Shown here piece by piece: positions 21,340-45,974 of a DNA stretch of 64,000 bases (its first letter is position 1; each line of letters opens with the position of its first letter). A program made the translations under genes and the position numbers. Location of the stretch: NCBI GenBank assembly GCA_963995525.1, contig OZ023216.1, positions 41,796,588 through 41,860,587 on the forward strand. Direction: 5' to 3'. The notes below the pieces were generated by a model. That model was not told the DNA's origin. It searched no databases and worked only from the letters and a program-made list of their open reading frames with translations. This DNA is from Escarpia spicata (lineage: Eukaryota; Annelida; Polychaeta; Sabellida; Siboglinidae).

Positions 21340-22011
21340 CTGTACTCAGATGCTGTCGACCATAAAGAGACTTCGTTCTCACACCGGCTAGGCGGCAAAT
21401 GGGGTTACAGTGCTGTTGCATTAGTACTGAACACCGAGATTGTGGAACCCTATTATCTTTTCAGCCGAATCCCGTTTTGTGGTTTCCAGTGCCGATGACT
21501 GTGTTTGAGAGAACCGACGACGCGGGGAGCAGTACTCGGGCGGAGCAGTGGTGCAGCACGAACTGAGCGTCGTGGTCTATGCTGGTACATCTACCAGTGT
21601 AAGGATCGAACTAATCATAATCGACGTCAATCGCAATGCCTAGATATACAGAGGTAACGTTTTGGATACTGAACTGGTACCATTCATGTGCCGACACCCG
21701 AATCTGAAGAAGGAGAAGACATTGCCGATCTCATGTCGCATAGGATTGTGCATGCATACCTGCAGTAGCAAGAACATGTACACACTCTATCATGACCTAC
21801 CTTTAGCCAGGATTTGTCTTCACTAGAGCACGCCTGGGATTATTTGCAAAGACGGCTTCATCCGCGACGAAAACAGCTGACCAACATCCATTCATTCACA
21901 GCTACGTTGATTGAAGAATGGAGAACCAGGCCACTGCATCAATTACAGACATTCATACGACCAATGATAAGCATAATCCTTCTAAACGTGTGTTACGAGT
22001 CGTCTGTTTGA
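21340..22011 (+). pseudogene. Tc1/mariner transposase relic, copy 1
   Basis: Plus-strand frames show IFSAESRFVVSSADDCV at about 21455-21505 (family form FSDES), VPFMCRHPN near 21680, and SSLEHAWDYLQRRLHPRR with LIEEW at 21814-21930. These are the catalytic core of a Tc1 DDE transposase in order, broken by stops. The first catalytic Asp codon reads GCC (21464-21466), Ala, while the duplicate at 53292-53294 keeps GAC. The glutamate of the LEHAW word is kept. It is dead. Confidence 0.85.
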
Positions 22012-22225
22012 TCTGACACCATCGTACTTTACGCAACTTGTGTTGCTGCAATTCAATTTTTCTAATAATAAATCGGTTCCACAATTATTGTACTGGTCAA
22101 ATCAACACGCAACTCGGATTTTGTTGAGTTGCGGGTATAGTAAATTGCACGACTGATCAGCTTTTAATCGGTCAAACAGACGACACGCAACAAACGTTTA
22201 GCAGTGTACATTCAGTATACTGATT
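21975..22225. mobile_element. MITE-like element with terminal inverted repeats, copy 1
   Basis: TTACGAGTCGTCTGTTTGATC near 21992 is the inverse of GGTCAAACAGACGACACGCAA near 22168, with CTAAACG / CGTTTAG just outside. The interior carries a second pair of inverted words (CAACACGCAACTC / GAGTTGCGGG). The same element lies at 34813-35090 with better ends. No protein is encoded, and it is about 250-280 bp long. Confidence 0.75.
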
Positions 22226-24729
22226 AGGAATGATCGCTTAACGTAACATTCAGATTCGGAATAGTTTATTTGACTTACAAGAAAGGCAATCGTTCACCTT
22301 TGACTGGTATGTATAACGATACGAGCATGTTCGGAGATAATAGATCGTGTCCTCACTTTAATATCCTTGGAATAAGATCGAGCGCAGTCCACCTGGTCGC
22401 CGTTTCTCGTGTTTGACTTTGGTAACTCTGTATACGACGGCACACAACGAACGTCCTCACCAGTCGGTTGATGATGATGGAACGGATGGTCATGTCGGGT
22501 CGACCATGCGCTCCATATTAGTTAAATATCTGAATTTCTTATTTACCTTGACTAAATGATGCGTTCTAGCTATCATCTCTCCGCCTCACCTCAGCAACTC
22601 ACCTTATAATCACCTTATAAACGTCGGCATCAACGGCTTTTCCGTCGCCATCCGTTTTATCCATATCACACTTCTTTCCGTCATGATGCCTGCCCATTTC
22701 TTCGCTAAACACCTTGCCGTGTGTTGCTACCACTATGACGGCGTTTTCTCGCTCCTCCTCGCAGGCTCCTCCTCGCAGAAGCGAACAAGAACACCGTGCT
22801 TGGTCGCGCAAATGTTCACTCCGGGCATATACGGGTACATCTCAACATCGTTGGTCTACACTTCTTTCAGTATTCGCAAATCACCATGCCATGTATTGTT
22901 GCCTCTTCGACGGCGTTTGCTCACTCTTCCTCGCAGAATCGAGGAAACAAAACCGTGTTTGGTCGCGCAAATGTTCACTCCCGGCGTTTACAGGTACATA
23001 TGAACATTACTGGTGTAAGTCAGAACATAACACGTAACATAACACAATCGTTATTGCATTTAGGGAAGACTTATTTCCACAACTGCACTCATAGACAAGA
23101 ATTTCAGAGAATGATCACGTAGATGGACACGTGATGGGTGAATCGATGGAATATGAAGGATGTGAGTGATGAATGAACAAGTGATGAGTGGATGGATGGA
23201 ATATGAGGGGTTTGAGTGATGAATGAACGAGTGGTCGAAAAAGGAAGGTTCGAAAAGGCAAGATTCGAAAAAGGCAAGAACTGGAGATGATCGGTGCTGG
23301 ATAGGTTTTCTTACCGGAGTAAGCAATGAATATAAATATGCAGGTTGCTTGCATACAAATGTCTGGTAAGTAATAGTATAGCTACTGTTTCAGCCAAAGC
23401 AGATATCTAAGAAGGCATTGAGTAAGAAAACCGCGGAGACCGAGTCAAAATTTATAAACAATTTTGTAAACTTTGACATGTCCTGATGTCCTTAAGAGCA
23501 ACTTAGTTTTGTTATCGAAAGCAATGTATTTTTCACTGGAAGCCAAAGCAGAGAACTAGGAAGGCACATTGAATAAAACAACCGCATAGATCGATTCATA
23601 TATCTTGCATAAAAATTTGTGTACACCATCTAATTTCCTGATATCATTAACAGCAACATTATGATCAAGGTAATTATAAAGTAAAATCTGCTAGTAAAAA
23701 GTGCAGTTGTGGTAGTTTTTGTTAATATGAACAATTTTAACGAAAAAAATAACAGTAACAATTGCTAAACAATTTTGTAAACGATGACATTTTTTTTAAC
23801 GAAAACAACGCTTTTTTTTCACTTTACGTGATACAGTTTAGAAATTACATATAAAACAACTATAGAGTCTACTCAGTAGTTTATATTTAATATTCCTTTT
23901 TTATGAAATTTATATATTTTGGCCACTGGAGGAATTAAGAAAAACATACGTGCATGATATCCCACTCTCCCCGATATATGTCTTTACTGAGTGGTTTGGT
24001 TGTACATTTTACCAAACTTGCGTACAAATGGCTGACAGAAAGCATAACTTCCATAACGTTGATACGTAACTATGTTACACAGTTTTAATGTTTGCATGTT
24101 TGCTATCTACCCAATATCATTCTCGTCTGTTTTCCCACGTAACACATTTCTAAACGGCGAGATTTGCAGGAGATGTATGGCGAGACCCAGCTAATGTCAA
24201 GATGACCTCAACAAAGACGCTGTGATGCCTTCTTTATTGTATTGCTCTGAGCAAAGGCTTTTATTTATGAAAACAACTTATTTTCACCGAAACACTATTA
24301 AAAACCTGTTTACAACACCGTACTCCGTCTAGTTGATAGGTGTTTTGCGTTTCAGTGGAATTGTTATTATCTACCAGGGGCGGTGAAAAATTGTAACCTA
24401 CCTGCCATAAGTAAAAATAATAATACCAATGATGTTCTTGCACGCAAAGATGCATGCAATTTGCAAATTATTTGTGTTTTAGCATTTATAAATATATTTA
24501 AGTGTACACATGACAGCAGTTTGTGGCGTAGCACTGTCGGCATATATAGTTTCCTAATTTTAATAACATTTTGCGCGTGCCGTGCATGAGTGCGTGCTTG
24601 CGTTTGAGCATGAGAGTGAGGCATTTGTAAAAAATATCACCGCATGTTTGTAGTTCCTGAAAAATCGTCACAATCAGCATTTCCTGTTGGTCTGACTTGC
24701 ATGTGTCCTACATTGTGTACTTCACTTTC

Positions 24730-25905
<1,176 letters not shown>

Positions 25906-27164
25906 GTTGACCTTAGTTGCCATTCCATGTGAATAGAGGGTTACAAATAAACTTTTTCGTGTTTATTGATTGTCAACAATGCTAATTTACATAACCAACC
26001 AGTGTTAAATTATATCAACAAAAGTTCTTCTGCTGTTTATTTTCAATTTAATTACGACCAATTGATGTGACATCTAAATGGATCTTTTACCATTCAACAT
26101 GGCGCTGCACATGCTGTCCCATGTGGTGGGATTATTTTATGGGTTTTCTTTCCCCTAAATAAATGTCTTCGTGACGTTTTGAGTAGTCCGCAAACCAAGG
26201 AGACTCTTTCGAGCGGCGGTCTGGTCGCAATGGTTTCTACCGCGTTTAGACTACGTCTCTTTGGTTAGAAGCAGCTTTCACTTAAACTCCCTATAGTTTT
26301 CATTCTCCTAGACCCAAAGCCTGCCAAATATAAAGAGTTGCTTCATGTTTCACCAGTTTTTCTGGTCTTCATATATGAACGAACGAGAAAATGCATTTTG
26401 CAACCAAAGGATGCTAGTTTTTTGACATTGATGTTCTTAGTGCTACAAGACAAATTTCTTGCTTAGACAGTGAGGGAAAATAACTTACGTGTGGTTTTGA
26501 CAAGACAGTCATCTGTGGAACCTAATGGTTTCTATTAGGTCTTGTGTTATATAAAATATGTCTGTTTTACGAGAGCATAAAATTTGCTTATGACAAATCT
26601 CATAAGCAGATTTTAAGACTAGATTACGGTTGTTTCTAGGTGAAAACGTGGTTTTCGTTTGTAGAAGTAAATATCACTGACAAATACAAAAGATGACCAG
26701 GATATTTCTGTTTAAATAGCATTGGTGCATTACTGTACTTGCCAACTTTTAATTCCGGGAGATTCTTCAGCTGTTCAGCACGTTTCCCATATCACGTTTT
26801 ATTGTAGCGCTCTCTCGGATCTTGACATCGGAAGACAGGGAGAGGATGGTGTTGGAGGCTTTTCGTGGGATCTTCAGCGGTGCGCTCTCTCGAAGACGGG
26901 TCGGGGATGCTGTAGGAGATTGTTCGCCTGAATATCAGCCGTTCTGCACGGTCTCTGGGGAAGTTGGAAGGTATATTTATGTTCTTCGATCCATACATGC
27001 ATCGCAGCAAAACAGTTGTCTCGTAAATGCGTTTGTTGTACCAATTAGACCTACCGTGAGATATTAGGTACACCCTACAAAAAAGAAAAGTTCGGTCATA
27101 TCAGAATGATATACATAATAGAAAGTGTAAAAAAAACGCTCGCCAAGGGACCGCGCTGCGCAAC

Positions 27165-27240
27165 CCTGGAGACGGTATTTATATATCCGTTCTCAGCATA
27201 TTGGGTTTTTAAATGTCAACATGACCGCAGCAATGGAGCC
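27165..27240 (+). promoter_or_regulatory. repeated TATA-type core promoter of block Z
   Basis: CTGGAGACGGTATTTATATAT and an initiator-like TCAGC about 20 bases later precede a short frame starting MEPVCHVF. The same arrangement recurs at 40470-40555 and, up to the initiator, at 59698-59730. Conservation of TATA, spacing and initiator in three copies suggests an element promoter. Activity is unproved. Confidence 0.4.
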
Positions 27241-27309
27241 AGTATGCCATGTTTTTACTGTAGTTAATTACAATGTGTTTCTCGTTCAAAACATATGTTA
27301 CTGGTCAAG

Positions 27310-27682
27310 TAATTCATCATTGTGTACTTCATTTTCTGTCTCACACTTTCTGACCTCCCTCTCTTTTTTAAGTAAATCCTACCAGCCATGCTACCTTTCT
27401 CTCTGTCTCTCCCTCCAACCCTTCCCTCCCTCCCTTCCACAATTAATCACGCATTCATTCCCTCCCTCCGTCTTCCCTACCTTTTTCACCTCCCCCTCTC
27501 TCTCTCTCTCTCTCTCTTTCTTTCACTCACTATTCCGTCTGCCTTTGTCTTTGTACCCCCATCATTTATCTCTTTTTTAAGCCTTCTCTCACGCTCTCTC
27601 TATCTCGTTCTTTCACCATTCTCTCGCTCTCGCTCTGTCTCCCTCTCTCTCCTCTCTCTCTCTCTCTCACTCTCTCTCTCTC

Positions 27683-27719
<37 letters not shown>

Positions 27720-27724
27720 GTCAA

Positions 27725-27787
<63 letters not shown>

Positions 27788-27816
27788 TCAATCTCTCTCT
27801 CTCTCAATCTCTCTCC

Positions 27817-27869
<53 letters not shown>

Positions 27870-29340
27870 TCTCTATCTATCTCTCTCTCTCACTGTGTGT
27901 GTGTCTCTCTCTCTCACTCTCTCTCTCATCTTCTCTCCCTCTCTGACTCTCTTCCTATCTCTTTCTTGCTCTCTCTCTCTCTCCCTCCTATGTGTTTGCT
28001 TGGTTCTCAGTTGCCATTCACATGAAAAGAAGGTTACAAATAATTGTTTCGTGCTAGTTGATTGCTGAACAAGCTAAATTACATAACCAATATGTGGTGG
28101 GTTTATTTTCTGGGTTTTACTTCATCTAAATAAATGTCTTCGCGACTTTCATAGTAGCCCGTATACCAAGGAGATTCCTTTGCGACGCAGTCTGGTCGCA
28201 ATCTTTTCTACCGCGTTTCGACCTCGCCTAGAAAGAATCTCTTTGGCTACAAGCAACATTCACTTAATGTTTTCATTCTCTTTGACCCAAAGCCTGAAAA
28301 ATATAAAGAGTTGCTTCAAGTTTCGTCTGATTTCATATCTTTGGGTCTTCATATATGAACGGACGAGAACATGCATTTTGCAATCAAAGGTTGCTAGTTT
28401 CTTGACATTGATGTTCTTATGTGCAACCAAATAATTTTTGAGAACATGCATTTTGCAACCAAACGTTGCTAGTTTCTTGACATTCATGTTCTTATGTGCA
28501 ACAAAATAATTGTTTTCTTAGATAGTGGGAGAAAATAACTTGCGAGTTTTATTCACATGACAGTCATCTGTGGAATATAATGATCTCTAATATGTCTTGA
28601 GTTAATAATATATGCTGTGACTAGATTACGGTTGTTTGTAGGTGAAGACGTTGTCGTCATTGGTAGAAGTACATATCACTGTTGACTACAAAAGTTTCTG
28701 TACTTGTCAACTTTGTTTTAATTCCGAAAAGATTCATTAGATTTTCAGCATGCTTGTAACAACCAGTAATGTACTAATCGACCACTTATATATTAATCGA
28801 GCAATAATGTAATAACAACGACCAGTAATGTAATAATCGTCCAATAATGCAATAACGACCAGTTATGTTATAAAAAACGATGAAGATGATTATGACGACG
28901 ATGATGGAGATTGTGATGATGGTGATAGTAGTGATCATGTTAGTAATAATGATGAAGATGGCAATGTGGTGGGTGGTGAATGATTATGATGGGCGCTGAC
29001 GACTAGGAAGATAATGACAATTTAGGGGTCATCGTAGTGATGATGATGGTGACGAAGTCGATGATTCTGCTCATGATATTGCTGATGATTAGGATAAGGA
29101 TGTTAGTAATGGTGATGAAGACGGCGATAAGTAGGATTATAAATGATTACGATTATAAGGAGGAGGAAGATGAAGACAATGAAGGCGCCATCTTAGTGAA
29201 GAAGATGATGATGATTATGAATAAGATTACGACGACGATGGCGATGACGGTTATAATTATTACGATGATCAGGACCACGACAATGACATCCTTAACCTTA
29301 TCCTCCTCATCATCGTCATCACCGTGTTACCCTTATAAAG
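27310..29340 (+). repeat. block Z partial copy with (CT)n and GAT-rich tract
   Basis: Starts at GTGTACTTCATTTTCTGTCTC (match 24710), runs through (CT)n at 27490-28000, then repeats the AAAGAGTTGCTTCA segment (match 26330) and ends in a GATGATGA-rich tract at 28870-29330. The tract matches 38870-39270. Frames made of Met/Asp or Ile here are low complexity. Confidence 0.85.
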
Positions 29341-29624
29341 GCTAGCCTTACTAGCCAAATAAGAGGTCATCTAACATCACTTAGGGGAAATCTCAAAATG
29401 CAATGTTAATGAGTGATACATTATCATGATTAGAAGCTAAAGGGTAATTTAAAAATAGTTAAACGAGGATCTGCGGAAACAAATTCAGGAGGTAATCTCA
29501 AAACATGAAGTTAAGTGTAATCTCAATCAACAACAATGTTCATCTAAACGGCAACATCACCAAGAGTAAGGGATTGTCTCAATCAATTTAAAGAATTTAA
29601 GGAATAATTATAAAATTATTATAA
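29341..29624. other. unique spacer, no gene seen
   Basis: AT-rich spacer between block Z partial copy and block X copy 2. A related text occurs after 39290 (AATCTCAAAACATCAAGTTAA). No coding frame is present. Confidence 0.5.
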
Positions 29625-32600
29625 TAACGATTATTTTAAACCAAGGCGTTGATTACTCTGACGAAGTTTCTAGAGATTCGGAAGCGCAGATTCTGGGATG
29701 ATTCTGTTTGCTTTTGGCTAATTAGACTTCCGGCCATTGGTTGCCATTATAATATTTAAGAGAATTACGGCTATTTTACTGGCAAACGACCGTAGTTGCA
29801 TTGCTGTGAGTGTGTATGATCTTGTCTCCAACACATGGGACCTATATAGACGTGTTTTGTCGCCCGTTACTTGAAATTGTAACGTCATCAATATTTTAAA
29901 TACATACAACCTTGTAATGTGGTTGCGTTTGGTTACCTGGAAAAATGGCAAGTACCAACCTAATGGCACCACAAGATGGAACCGAGAGCAACAGTTCTTC
30001 AATTATTATTCATCGACAAGATTGGTTCTTGCTGCCGATATAGCAGATTCGGGTCGTCTCGCAGCATACCGTGAAGACTAGGGTTTAGTTTCGCAGTTCG
30101 CATTCCCCCACTTCACGACCATTCAGATTATTGTTTCGATATTCATCTTCGCCACGTATAGTCTCCACGTGACGCCTATCGACGCCCACCGTATACCGCC
30201 GTATAAGTTCGCTCATCGTGTGACGCCTACCGACGCCTACCGACGCCCACCATGCACCGTCGCGCCGCCGTATACGCTCACTCATCGCGTGACGCCCATC
30301 TACACCCACCGAGTACCGTCGTACCCCTGTGTACGTTTCGATCATCACGTGACGCCTAACGACGCCCTCTGTGTACCGTCGTACACCCGTATACATTTCG
30401 TTCATCACGTGACGTCTAACGACGCCCACCGTGTACCATCGTACCGCACTATGCGTCCGCTCATTGCGTGACGTGTTTTTAGTAGGCAGTTGTATACGCC
30501 TCGCAATTTATATTCGTCGGAAATGCCGGGGTTGAGTGTTGCATCCCCCTTGGCAGAACCCTGCAATACGGGTGCGCAAGCGTTTGGTATCCCGATGACT
30601 AGTTATAACGGACTTCACGACTTTCTTTGTGGGTGAGCAGTAACATTTTGTTAGTTACTGCTTATAGCATATGGTTATATAGGCATGTTACTGTACATGT
30701 GATACATTACATTGTAACGTTGAAATCCTTCAATATATTGTATAGACTGTATATTTATATTGTTTTTCTGGCTTATTATAGTTATTAAATGGGAACTCCA
30801 TTTGGATTCCCACATTAAACCCATCTGTGTTGAGTCCTATTCCTGTTTAACCATCCATGTTGCACATGAACCTTTGTCACAATTCAGTTACATTTGGCGC
30901 CGCCAATCCATGAGCGAAAGAACAAGCCATTGTTCAATAATCATTTAGTTAAGAACGCAACACACAAACACTGTCGCCTGTTTGATCGATGTGAGAAACC
31001 GTAAAGACCGTCGAAGTATGAATCAAAACAAATGTGTATCTTCTCCTAACGTCGTCATTCACCGCGTCGCTTAGGTGACGGTCATGGCGGAAGAGCACCG
31101 TTTAACGGTTTAGTCAAGCACTTATCTACTTATCTACTTAAAGTGGTAGGATCCGGTTACAGTTGATGTGGAAGTTTCCACCAATCAGAAACACTACTTG
31201 ATTGTGAGTAAATCGTCGATTATGGAATCATGCGTCTAAGTTAACTTAGTGGAGTTAATCGATACCGTTTTGTGTTTAACTTTTATTTGTACAAACGATC
31301 GAGCGGCTGTTGTATTTCGTCCGCAGACTTTGTTCATTTACGATGCAAGCGAAATACTACAGCAACCCCGAGGTAATGCATGCGCGTGTATATGTGCATA
31401 TGTTGTATATAAGGAATTTGCTTCAACTGTAATTTCACATTGCTCATAGGGGAAATACATAATATCACCATTCTCAATAATTCCTTAATTTTGTTCTGAA
31501 CACTGGGTCATTGGGGCATTGCCTGTAATATTCTGAACTGCCCCGGTCCTTCTGATTTCTAATTTCGTTCATGGCATGTCTACATTCCACAGGTCTGACG
31601 AGTTATTGTTTGTGTATTTTGTGATTCCAATGCGCTATTTACATTTAAATGTCCACCCCAGGAACAAGAGCGACGAAAGCAACGCGGTCCACGGTCAAAC
31701 ACATCCGGCAAATAAACTATTATATTGCAATTGGTCAACGGCCAAATAACTAGATCCGATCTGATGCAAAGTATTTATGTAGTGTACACAAAATGAGTCA
31801 GACTCTTGTTGATATTTTGACCCAACCTCCGTTTCCGGAGAAGACACATTTACATAAACATAAATTCACAAAAGAAAGACACAGGTAAATGTCTAGGAAG
31901 TTGACTAGCGACAGTAATTGCAATGATACAATATGATATGTAAAATTAATCAAATAAATTTTGTCGATCGACCAATTATAAAAAATAAAATTAATTTGTG
32001 CTATGTTAAAACGTACATGATGTGATGACAGCGCATATTGATAAACACTGAACATGAGAAAACTGGATATTGTTGATCATCAAAAGATTTTTCTGTTACC
32101 TCAACCTGACTTGCTATATTGCTAATAAAACTTGTTTTTAAACTGGATGTTTTGTTTAATGACTTACTTGCAGTGCATCATCAACGTAGTTATTATAGTA
32201 TTAAGGGCGTATATAATTAATTATTAATTTAGAATGTACTTGATATTTTGTCAAGTACAGTTAACCAAGTGATATTTTTATCTCAAAAACCATGGTACTT
32301 CAACTGAAACAATGTACTTATGTACAGTACTTTGACCCCAACCCTGGTTCAGACATGTGATGCACAGATTGTGATACAGTTAAGAAATAAAACTGACGTC
32401 TTTTATTCAATAAAGGCCACGTACAGCCAGAACAGAACAGGAGGACATGAATGTATTATTACTTTGGGTGTTTTGAGCTTGGCGTTACCCTCGCGTGGTA
32501 CCATTACGTGACACACAGTATCTAATGCATGCATTACGGCGTGAGAACTAGTGACATGAAGGACTAGTCGAACTTTCTCTGCGACAGTGTGAACATCGCA

Positions 32601-33160
32601 GACCAGTAAACTCACTGCAATGGTACCGTATTAGCTGAAAGGCAAAAAGAGTCAAACAAGTTTTCAGCGAAGCAAGTTTTATACTTTATTTCTTCTGTTG
32701 TGTCGTGTCAGAGTGTTGGTCCTATGTGGGTGCTCATTTAAAGTTATGTGTCATATTCAGCACAAAACGGTAGAAGAGTTGACTACCAAAACCGGATATA
32801 TCAATTTTTGCGTTATCACTGAAAACCAGACATACTCTAACACTGATAGCAATAGACATATGTACATTATACACAATAGGTTGGATCCGTCAGAATATTT
32901 CATTTAAAACGAAGCATTTCAAAATTAACCAATAAGGACGTCAAGTTGGGTCACGTGACTGCTAGTTGTTCAAGAACAAAAAGTGCAACTTAAATAAATG
33001 GAATTGGTAGTTAATAAATTATTTATAAAAAAATTGTGTACGGAAGTTAATTTCATCCGAAAATGGTAGTTCACCATCGCACTCAAATTTGACTAAAATA
33101 ATGTCATAATATTCCAATTGTTTCCCTTTAATTAGATAATATTTGAACAACAGTGGATAA
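29625..33160 (+). repeat. segmental duplication block X, copy 2
   Basis: Second copy of 12370-16035. It lacks the 550-bp piece holding the candidate second exon. At the candidate first exon the initiation codon is ATT, while the FRPQTLFIYDASEIL text and the donor are kept (about 31305-31374). It ends where a Gypsy fragment begins at about 33165. Confidence 0.85.
30170..30478. repeat. tandem array of about 60-bp E-box units, copy 2 (five units)
   Basis: Five units with GTGACGCC and CGACGCCCACC words, two of them with a full TCATCACGTGACG. It is one unit longer than copy 1. The two open frames here, on opposite strands, are repeat-derived. Confidence 0.85.
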
Positions 33161-33164
33161 CAAT

Positions 33165-34410
33165 GGTTATGTGTCCTTTTGGTCTGGGAATAAGTGTTTG
33201 AATACTCGTAGTGACATTACGTTCACCTCAGCTTTGCTGTCGATCTTGCATTTTCACAAGTACTTCTCAAGTTTGTCCGTTCATCTTTATAGTTGTAAAC
33301 GCTTGGGATTTGCGTCCTTCTATGTGTATGGATTCAGGTTTGGCAAGCGGCGCTTCGATTGTATCTAGTATGGCATCGTCTTTGTCACTGTTACCGTTGA
33401 TATGAACAGTATGCACTTTCATCCTTCCATAGTAAGCTCTCTTGCTCTTCGACCTGTTCTGGGGTTGTTGTTGATGTCTTGCTCCGTTGTTTTGGTCACG
33501 CTTTTTCTTCAGATATACATAAGCCCGTGTCATTACAGTATCGACATGTAGAGTATGCTGCTGGACATGTATCGTTTAGCAGATGTTTCTTTCCGCATCT
33601 GTAGCAGCCATGGATATCAGTTGTATTTTCCATGTTTTTGTAGGTGGGTATTTTGCGTAGAGACTGTATCTGTCTGGTTCCCTGGATGTCATCCATCTGT
33701 CATTCCGTATCCTCATTAGCTCTTACTGTAGCCAGTGCATGGTCAAGTGTTGTGTCTTTGTCTTTGGTTATCAAGTTCCAACGTATATCGTCGTTGTGTA
33801 TTCCAGCGATCAGTGTGTCCATCACTTGTTCTTCCTTGTTTGTATACTCGCAGTCATTGGCGATGATACGCGCTCACGTCATGAATGAGTCTTCTGTTTC
33901 ACTCGGTTTCTGTTTTAGGGCTCTGAGATAAAATCTCGAAACGTGAAAACTTGACTTTCGCTTCGCATAATCTTCAAATCCCTTCCAATGCGGTGCCAGT
34001 AGTTTCTTGTCAACCTCTGCAAGCCCCCGTCCATCACAGTTGTCTCTTCCGTCTTCGCCAACCCATAGCATTATGTATTGTACTTTGACGTCTTCCTTTT
34101 TCAGAAAGGCCCCTTGAATATGCATTCACAGGTTCGCCTGCGTTTCTTTAGGGCTTCTGGTAAATTGCTGGAACTCCCCTCTTTTGTCGGTATGGGAACA
34201 CCCTTTAGTTCGGTCAATTGCTATTTCTCAGTCGTATCGTAGATATCACGAAATGTCCGAAAACAACATTGTTACTACTGTCTATTGCAACTGTATTATC
34301 GCTCATTGTCTCGTGCTCATCGACTTTTTTGGTTTGTATTTCCTTTTCAGGCTTTATAACATTGTTATTTAACCGTGTGCGTGGTTGTTTACCTTTCTGA
34401 CACCTTATCG
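33165..34410 (-). mobile_element. Ty3/Gypsy LTR retrotransposon fragment: gag and start of protease
   Basis: On the minus strand a primer-binding-site-like GGTGTCAGAAAGG lies near 34400. A gag-like frame begins MSDNTVAID at about 34302. Gag core words follow at 34125-33874 (LWVGEDGRDN, HWKGFEDYAKRKS, RFYLRALKQKPSETEDSF). A zinc-knuckle region comes at 33696-33496 (CYRCGKKH, CPAAYSTCRYCND), and then CKIDSKAEVNVM, the aspartic protease entry with DSKA in place of DTGA or DSGA. Frameshifts separate the parts, and RT and integrase are absent. Element truncated at the block X border. Gag packages RNA, and the protease would cut the polyprotein in an active element. Confidence 0.85.
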
Positions 34411-34812
34411 TATGGTTTTTGTTCTTTTCATACCAATACGTCAAACGTAACCTATCAATCTGTATAAGCAACGTAACGAAACGACACGATTTGTTCAACA
34501 GTATAATTGTAAGAGGGTGATGTCTGCATTGTGCGTAGGGCGGCAGCGCATATAAAGTAAGTATCATAACAATGTTCATACTAAATATACGGGAGCTTTC
34601 CCAGCTTTCTAATGTATTTGTTTTGTTCTCGTCCGAAGTAGGGTAAGTGAGGGACTTGTGCTGTGTCGGTCGTGGTTTACCCCCAGGCAACGCTACGGTT
34701 TCTGAATTGGCCTAAAAACCCGATACCTGGAGAAAACAATACAACTTTCTCTCCTTTCTGTGTTTTTGTCTTTTTTATTTCCTCCACCAACAAACCAACC
34801 GTTGTGTAATTC
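34411..34812 (-). mobile_element. probable 5' LTR region of the Gypsy fragment
   Basis: Upstream of the primer-binding-like site on the minus strand, ACTTTATATGCGCTGCC could be a TATA box. The stretch has no coding frame with a domain. LTR ends and a target duplication were not identified, so the assignment rests on position. Confidence 0.4.
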
Positions 34813-34837
34813 TGGGCGTACACTGCTAAACTGTTGT

Positions 34838-40640
<5,803 letters not shown>

Positions 40641-41662
40641 ATAATAACACGTGTTAAAATCATGACAATTTATGTACTGCTATAACGTGCATTATGAACC
40701 TCATACATCGGCATATTAAATCAGTACTTGTTACAAATAGTATGTCGTGTCGACAATTCTTAATACAAGGTCAAACAAACATGTTAAAGGGAAACACATG
40801 TAATCGTTTTAAATTTCAATTGCAAGGACAGCGCCTTTGTGATAACAACCTTGACGTCACCAATGCCTACTCTTCCTAATTCGCCAGTTGCTTAACGGAG
40901 AATATTACTCTAAATTGCATAGTTTAATTTGCTTTTTGGCGTTGTAACTACAAAAAAAGTTACGCCCGTGTGTTGCATTGTTTGATTATTACAACAGTTG
41001 TTACAAGTGTAAGTCTGAATCCAAAGGAATATAATGAACCAACAGAAGAGCTGGCATATTCACTATACATGTCACGGAAACAGGGGCACTCGGTGCCTTA
41101 CAGCATTGCCATTATAAAGTAAGTTCTAGGAGCTTATCGGTCAAGCATTGGGTGAGTGTCTCAATATGTCAACTGCCGGGAAATGTGAGATTTCACTACA
41201 TTCTTCCACGGTGAAAATAAATTCTGGGTAAACCACATTTGTGAAATTGTCAATTGTGGTTACAAATGGGTAGAGTGCACTAACTCTTTTATGTGTATGC
41301 CCACACCATCGACTTTTGTTTCACTTTAAAATTACTGGTGGCAAATACAGCCGCTGAGAAGGCATAGACACCTCCAACAATTTTCCATGAAACGTTTAGG
41401 CTCAACTTATGTAGTTTTTATAACATTTGCTACAGCGACGTAAAACCTGTTTTCATGTAAGTGCGCTAAGTGCATGTAAATTCAACTAGTATAACCAGTT
41501 TTTTTAATATATCCCATCATAAGTCAACGACTAAACAATCACTGGTTTGTTTGGACACAGCAGCTTGCCAGTTAGCCTGTTTTGTTAGCGTCACTTCGTT
41601 GTCACAATAGCGAAATGTGACGATGCAGCTACGAAGACAATTCCGTGTGTAAATCGTGCGGG

Positions 41663-41668
41663 TATATA
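41663..41668 (+). promoter_or_regulatory. TATA box of the PLAT gene
   Basis: GGGTATATATCAGGGGG lies about 88 bases upstream of the ATG. A start around 41685-41695 would give a short 5' leader of about 60 bases with no upstream ATG in the leader I read. Confidence 0.6.
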
Positions 41669-41750
41669 TCAGGGGGTCTGCTCACGGTTGCTGTACACAA
41701 CGCTACGAACTTGAAGAGAGTCGACCTCGAAGAACTTCCGCGGCTAAGAG

Positions 41751-45857
<4,107 letters not shown>

Positions 45858-45948
45858 TGTTGTATCTCCGTGTCTCGATGTCGACTGCGCACCCGTTGCC
45901 AACTTGTCGCTGTTGTGGGTTTCGTTTTAGGAAAACATCTGAAAAGTA

Positions 45949-45974
45949 AATAAAATATAATGTTGATCAATAAA
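45949..45974 (+). promoter_or_regulatory. two polyadenylation signals of the PLAT gene
   Basis: AATAAA at 45949-45954 and 45969-45974, 92-112 bases after the stop. The second is shared with the orphan paralogue (7364). Confidence 0.7.

Noticed and set aside
28860..29345. Met/Asp/Ile-rich frames in GAT-rich DNA
   Set aside because: Simple-sequence translation; no conserved frame among block Z copies.
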